Source: Saccopteryx bilineata
Lineage: Eukaryota > Chordata > Mammalia > Chiroptera > Emballonuridae
Direction of reading: 5' to 3'
NCBI RefSeq assembly: GCF_036850765.1
Contig: NC_089492.1
Coordinates: 75,837,982 to 75,901,981 of the forward strand
Length of the DNA stretch: 64,000 bases
In this document: in pieces, positions 58,541-64,000 of the stretch
Numbering within the stretch: the first letter of the stretch is position 1
Layout: the number at the start of each line of letters is the position of its first letter
Translations under genes and position numbers: made by a program
Notes under the pieces: generated by a model
The model's database searches: none
What the model was told of the DNA's origin: nothing
Seen by the model: only the letters and a program-made list of their open reading frames with translations

Positions 58541-59470
58541 GGCAGTTATGATCTTCATAGTCTTCACTGCTGAGTAAAATGCATCACCTGCTGTTGAAAC
58601 CACACACACACTTAAGAAAACAAAGGGGAAAAATGTTTCTTTCTTAGAAAATAATGATCTTGCTCTAGTTTTGACCAGGTTTTCTTAAAATGTGCCTCTG
58701 TTTGCCGAAGGCTTTTACAGAGAAGCTGCGCTAGTTGAGGTCATGAAAACACATGTCCTTGAAGAAACCCGGAGAATGGATGAAGGCCTCCAGAAGTTCA
58801 ACATCTATGGCTACCCAAGGAACACAAGAGACTCCATCTGAGTAGGTAATTGGCGTTCCCGGCACTGCCCTTCCATCCTGACGGGATCCTGGGTGCTGGG
58901 ATCCAACAGAGTTGGAACAGCTGGGGATCCTCCGAGCCTCCTGGTGTCACAGCTTATCAGTGTTGACAGACAGACTGCACAAGGCCTCGCCTTGCTGAAC
59001 AAACAGAAAACACACTCCTCTACTTCCACTGCGCTCTTTTCTTCTCACAAAGGAAAGACCGACTTTATCAGTGACGCTGAAATACCTGGGAAGCGATTGA
59101 TGCATTAATGTCACTGGGAAAATTCCATCCCTGAATCTCACTGTCACCACTTTCTATTACGAACCCAATGCTTAGGAGGTCCAACATCTAACATAGTCAA
59201 CATTTGACCATCCTCAACAGAAACAGCACAGATTCTATGAAAATCAGAGATTCACAAAACCATCCTTCTGATGTATTTTAACTGCAAGAGCAGCAGCAAG
59301 GTTGGACACTTGGTGAATTGAAGAATGCACACATCAGATAAAGTACATAACTATGACACAGTGGGCACCCTCCCCCCCACACACACACACACTATAATCC
59401 ATTGATTCATAATTTTGGAAGAAGTTAATCTCTTTGCATTTTGATTTGGGATTGAATATTTAAGATTTCC

Positions 59471-59500
59471 ATATATATATGTATATATATATATATATGA
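59471..59500 (+). repeat. (AT)n microsatellite
   Basis: AT/TA repeats with one G interruption. Confidence 0.85.
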
Positions 59501-59639
59501 TATGTGACAAAGTCTCAGTGGAATGCATTGGTTTTGTTAACTGACATCTCAAATGAGAAATTAAACATAACCTTAAAGAAGTCTGAATTCACTTTCTCAT
59601 AAGTTGAATAGGTGAAAAACAATGAATTCACTTATTGTT

Positions 59640-59765
59640 TACTTTATTCCAAAATTATTTAGTGAGTCCTTACTGTGTCCCAGGCTCTGTGCTTGGTACT
59701 GAATGTATGATACATTGGCGAATAAAGAGATATGGTCCCTACCCATAGTGCGGGTATTCTGATAT
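59640..59765 (+). mobile_element. L2 fragment
   Basis: 'TCCTTACTGTGTCCCAGGCT', 'CTGTGCTTGGTACTGAATG' and 'GGCGAATAAAGAGATATGG' are an L2 segment. Confidence 0.55.
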
Positions 59766-59920
59766 CAAAACAGCTTCACTTCACTGCCCTTGGTCTAAAG
59801 AAGGAGAGCCTGATATAAGAAAGCCATCTCCACACTCACAGTGACTTCCACTATAAACTGGACCAATGGGTAAGACAGAGTCACTTTGTCACTTGTGGAG
59901 GCGAACCTGAGGCCTGGCTC

Positions 59921-60155
59921 AGAGATTAAAGTGCAGGCTCTGGAGTCCAACCGTCTGGGTCGAATCCTGGCTTCCCCATTCTCTAGCTGTGTGCTTTGGG
60001 GCAAGATACTTGATCTCCCTATGACTCTAAAGTAGGCAGTGCCTTAATACCTGCTTTGTAGGGCCGCTGTAATGATGAACTAAAGTCGAAACATATAAAG
60101 CCATTACAACAGTGCCTAGAAAACAGCAGGTGCTCAATACATGTTAGCAACTATT
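59921..60155 (+). mobile_element. MIR SINE, well preserved
   Basis: Near full length: 'GGCTCTGGAGTCCAACCGTC', 'TCTAGCTGTGTGCTTTGGGG' core, 'ACAGTGCCTAGAAAACAGCA' and 'GCTCAATACATGTTAGCAAC' end. Confidence 0.8.
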
Positions 60156-60279
60156 CTTCATGTCTGAATCATCTCCCCTCATGGCTCCACACACGGCCTG
60201 GAGCCCAGGCAGGATTACTTCCATTTCAACATCTGCATGAACTCTGTCCCCACAACCCCCTCCATGCCGTCACACGGCG

Positions 60280-60410
60280 CGTTCCATCAGCCTGGATGGC
60301 CTCACCATGCCTTTTGTTGGCAGCAAATGTTTCCTGTGTCCTTCAAGGCTCAGCTCAAGCTCACTTCCGTGGGGGAAATCTCCCTAGCCCTGACTGCCAG
60401 TGGGCGGGGC
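60280..60410 (-). mobile_element. L2 fragment, minus strand
   Basis: 'TCCTTCAAGGCTCAGCTCAA' on plus is a familiar reverse-strand L2 segment. Confidence 0.5.
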
Positions 60411-60585
60411 CCTCTGCTCTGCTCACTGACAGCTGCCTGGGGTTCAGATGGTTCAGACACTTGAACAGTGGATTCCAAGTGCCTCTTTGTGTGTTCCACT
60501 CCTGCACATGGGGCTGCTGTAAGCCACAGAAGCGGTTCCGTCAATGTTTATTCTATGAGCAAATGAATTAGTGAGTAAACTCACA

Positions 60586-60672
60586 GTTGGAAGGAAGGAA
60601 GGAGGAAGAGAGGGAGGAAGGGAGGAAGAGAGAGAGGGAGGGAAGGAGGATGAGGGAAGGGAGGAGGGAGAC
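60586..60672 (+). repeat. Purine-rich (GGAA/GAGG)n tract
   Basis: About 85 bp almost entirely of G and A, containing many GGAA units. Confidence 0.85.
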
Positions 60673-60674
60673 CT

Positions 60675-63600
60675 GGAACAGCTTAATTAGGATACTTAAT
60701 TGTAACATGTGCAACAGGAGTAAGATAAACTTGAAGAGCTCTGAGACTCATCATTATCACCTCTTCCAGATTCTACAGACTCTGCTTTTGGCCTAAAGAC
60801 ATCAAGGGCAAGCGGAGACTGAGCCCAACTCAGGGAGCAGCTAACTTTTTATGACTTGACCATCCTTGAACTCTGACCGCACCAGAGACCTGCAAGCAGT
60901 CTTAAGTCAGCACCTGCACCATCCCTCTTTCTTTGAGCCCAAGAAGCCCTGCATTTCTCACAAGGGGTGATTATCCACAGCCTGAAGCCCAGATTCAAGC
61001 CTGCACGTGCCCAGTTCCCCTTGGGGCTGTTGCTTTAGTGCACTTCTCAACAGAAACTCACAACCTTTCTGAAGCCACAGTTCAAGCCCATGACTGCTAT
61101 CCTCAAAGTTGATTCATTCTTCCCTTCCCTGCTTCACCACTAGCACTGCATTTCAATTAACTGTGGGTACGTCCAACCCAGACACGAAATGTTAACTTCC
61201 CCAAACCAAAGACCCATGCACATCAACAGTTTCCAAATACATGCTTGCTGAGAAAGGGGAGAGGGGAGATGTTATATTTGAATATTATGTGGACCAGAGT
61301 GCAACAATGAAAAAATATATCTATCCCAGAGTCTCCTGCATTGAGATCTCTGAAAAGGGCAGGTATTGTGTTCACAGGTATAGAAGTTTCAACTGGTGAG
61401 AGCGTCTCATTTTCCCAATCTGAATAGAAATACTTTAACTTCAGAATAACAAAATATAGTTTTTCAGGTTTCAAAACTGAGATCTCCACACCCTCTTGTT
61501 TCCTCTTTCACCTTTCTTAGCCTTCTGCTAGGAACTCACTTTGGGTGCATGATGAGCTGTCTCCCCATCTTGTCTGCTGTCCAAGGTGATCTGCTACCAT
61601 TTCAAGGAATGAAATTTTCCAAGGACTGTGTCCAGAACAGGTTCATTCCTGTGCCTGCTCATTAATTCGGGAATTACATATTGACTTAAGAAAAATATTC
61701 CACCAGGCAAAGGGGATGAACAGGGAGCATAGTCTGCCCTCTGCCTTCTGCCCCGATGGAAGTTCTGGCAGTTGTAATTTCCTGGTAGGAGACAATTTGC
61801 ATGTGTGTGCAAAATACATTTAACTGACAATTTTATTTCTTAAATATTCCATAAGAATTGAATTTTTAAAATCAAATTTAGTTTTTGACAAAATAAGTTA
61901 TTTCTATCCTCTGACACTCAGTAATTACTGAGTTACTGAATTAATAGGCACTCAGTAAACATCCATTTCCTTTCTTCCTAGCTTTGAAAACCAAGTCATG
62001 TTTCAGATGAATCTGAGGTCTTGACATTTTTGGCAAAGCCTCAAATCCTACTGCATTGAAAAGCTATCTAGTGGAGAACATGACAGTATGGTCCTTGGAG
62101 ACAGCCTATTCTGACTTACAAGCTGGTTCTCCCTGCTCCTCAGTGGAGCGGTAATGGCGAGAAAGTCATGTAAGCTTTCTAAGCCTCAAGTCACTCATCT
62201 AAATAATGGGAGAGACAAGACCTATCTCTCCATGCTGTAAGATCACTTGAGATAAAGTACGTCAAGCTTTGTCCATAGGAATCTGGCATCAATCGCAGCT
62301 CTTCCTTAATGCAAATAATCACCATCCCTAATTGATCTGTGTCAAGAGATAGGCTTATTTTTAAAAATTAGATTTTCTTAAGAAAAAAAAAACGTGCCTA
62401 TAATTTGCAACAGAATATCAACTCCAAAATGGAGGACCGTGGGACTCTGGCTCTTCCATCGTTGTTCAGGAATTATGATGACAACCCCCTCGTCCCTAAG
62501 AATCCCCCTGACCCCAGCAGGAAGGAGTGTGTACACTGCAGGCCCACACACTCTTTCCATAGGTCCAGATCGCAATCCACTCTCAGAGGTCCTCCTTCAG
62601 ACGCTCAGCAAGTCTGAGCTAACATTCTCATCCAGAGGTTCAGCAAGTCTGAAGTAGGCTGAACGCTCTTTAAGGTTCTCATTTAGGTTTTCTCTCTTTG
62701 TTAACATATCCTCCCAGAACACGGCCTTGGGACTACCACTTCTGGTACCAGGGTACCAGCCAGACAAGTCCATCCCAGGAGAGCTGAGCTCTGCCCTGGG
62801 GGCACCCCGTCAGACAGCCCCTCTGTGGGTGGAGGGGGCCCTGCCTGCTTTCATTTTGCCGATTGTGTCCATCCAGTTGCAGGGATCACACAGCCGGCTC
62901 CCAGCATGCAACAGGCAGGGCATTGTACTTTGCAGACCCTGTATGGAGGGAAGCCCGTGCCTCCCCAAGATGACCTTTGGAAAATCTTTAATATAAAAGA
63001 CTAGTTCTTAAATCTGAGGAGTCTTGGACTCTTGAAGGTTTGTGGAATCCATAAGACTGTCCTCTCCGGGGCTGGGGAAATCTATAACTTTTTTACATAT
63101 AAATGTTTAATACCATTTCAGAAGACTCACAGACTCCCCGCCATCTTCCCAGGCACCTTCTGGGAGAAACCCTAATGGCCAGCACCCACATCTTTTTCAG
63201 GATTTTCATTTTCTCTCTTTGGGAGTCACAAGAAATCCAGCCAAAGGGTGCGTGCCTAAGAATTCCAGTCCTGAGTCGGACCCCGCATCGCAGACTGTCT
63301 CTGCTCTGAGTAGCTGTGACGGAGAGGTGATCATTCATCCTGCTGGGACGTCCTGGCTGGTTTCCTCAGACCCAGACGTGTGAGAAGCTTCTCAGCCCAA
63401 GAAAAGATGCTTTATGCAGAAAGCCCACTGCATGATGATAAACATGGGGCCTTTAGTGAGTCATGATTTGGGGTCATTTTCTCAACAGCACTGGGCTCAA
63501 ATTTGGTGCGCAAACCAGAAGATTAAGGAACACTGGCAGCTCGCTGGAGGTGGGGGGCTCTTTTTTGCCTGGTTCAGGGGAAGCTGCTGCAGGAATTTTT

Positions 63601-64000
63601 GCCTCTAGCCTCTTGTTGAGTGATAGGGAAAGAAAAAAAAAAGAATCACGTGAAGGCTCCTGATTCGAACAGCTTTGGCGAGCACAGAATCCCTCACTGC
63701 CTTGGAGAAAGACACTCAGGGCCAGCTCAGGAACAAATGTGTCCCCATTCTCCCTTGGGAGGGCATTCCCATCCCTGCCTAGGGGGTGAGTTTCAAAGTA
63801 GCTGACTTCTTGCCCTTTCTAATAGGACTGCAAGTGTTCCCGTTGTAATTCTAAAACCTTCCCCACACCATTTCCACCCCTCCAGTGCCTCCCCAAGAAA
63901 GGCTGGTATTCTGGGTCACTGGCGTGGCGTCAGGTTATTAAGTGGAGAAAGGAGATTAGAGGAGCCGGCTCTGCAGCCAGGGGTTAGGTATTGGAGGCTC
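60675..64000. other. Intergenic, no gene seen
   Basis: Apart from the MIR at 62.06 kb, no repeat or exon is recognised. No gene enters from the right edge. Confidence 0.5.
62060..62290 (+). mobile_element. MIR SINE
   Basis: 'AGTCATGTAAGCTTTCTAAG', 'CCTCAAGTCACTCATCTAAA' and 'TAATGGGAGAGACAAGACC' match the MIR core region. Confidence 0.55.

Overview
This window is nuclear DNA from a bat, most likely a rhinolophoid (horseshoe or leaf-nosed) bat. The bat call rests on many tRNA-derived SINEs. Six are long copies of a Rhin-1-like family with a tRNA-like head (boxes near TGGCTCAGTGGTAGAGC and GGTTCGATTCCC) and a body of about 360-400 bp. Others belong to a second long SINE family and to shorter bat tRNA SINEs. 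The rest of the background is ordinary mammalian: old L1, L2 and MIR pieces, MaLR LTRs and MER5/Tigger DNA transposons.

The only protein-coding gene I can support is HEY1, on the minus strand, with coding sequence from 32460 down to 29969. Five coding exons (32372-32460, 32030-32105, 31815-31898, 31458-31539, 29969-30552) join in frame at GT-AG junctions to give 304 codons plus a stop, the usual HEY1 length. The bHLH, Orange and YRPW parts are intact. A GC-rich CpG island (about 32160-33430) covers exon 1 and the promoter and carries two perfect RBPJ-type sites, as expected for a direct Notch target. The 3' UTR runs to an AATAAA signal at 28808-28813.

Layout: 1-28.8 kb lies downstream of HEY1 and contains repeats only, with no supported gene. 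28.8-32.6 kb is the HEY1 transcription unit. 32.6-33.5 kb is its promoter island. 33.5-64 kb is upstream of HEY1 and again repeat-rich. It contains a second, smaller CpG island at about 41.88-42.55 kb with an NRF1-like site, a palindromic ETS pair and G-quadruplex motifs. This looks like an unassigned promoter or enhancer about 9.4 kb upstream of HEY1.

The most informative non-gene features are DNA transposons that can be placed exactly. They are a piggyBac-type MITE with TTAA duplications (8740-8980), two related non-autonomous hAT elements in opposite orientations (18437-18800 and 40907-41266), both inserted in L1 sequence, and a TA-flanked pogo/mariner-type element (43144-43483) nested inside a bat SINE and keeping an acidic coding-like tail. 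I see no CRISPR, operon, toxin system or other microbial-type system, and I do not claim a new biological system here.
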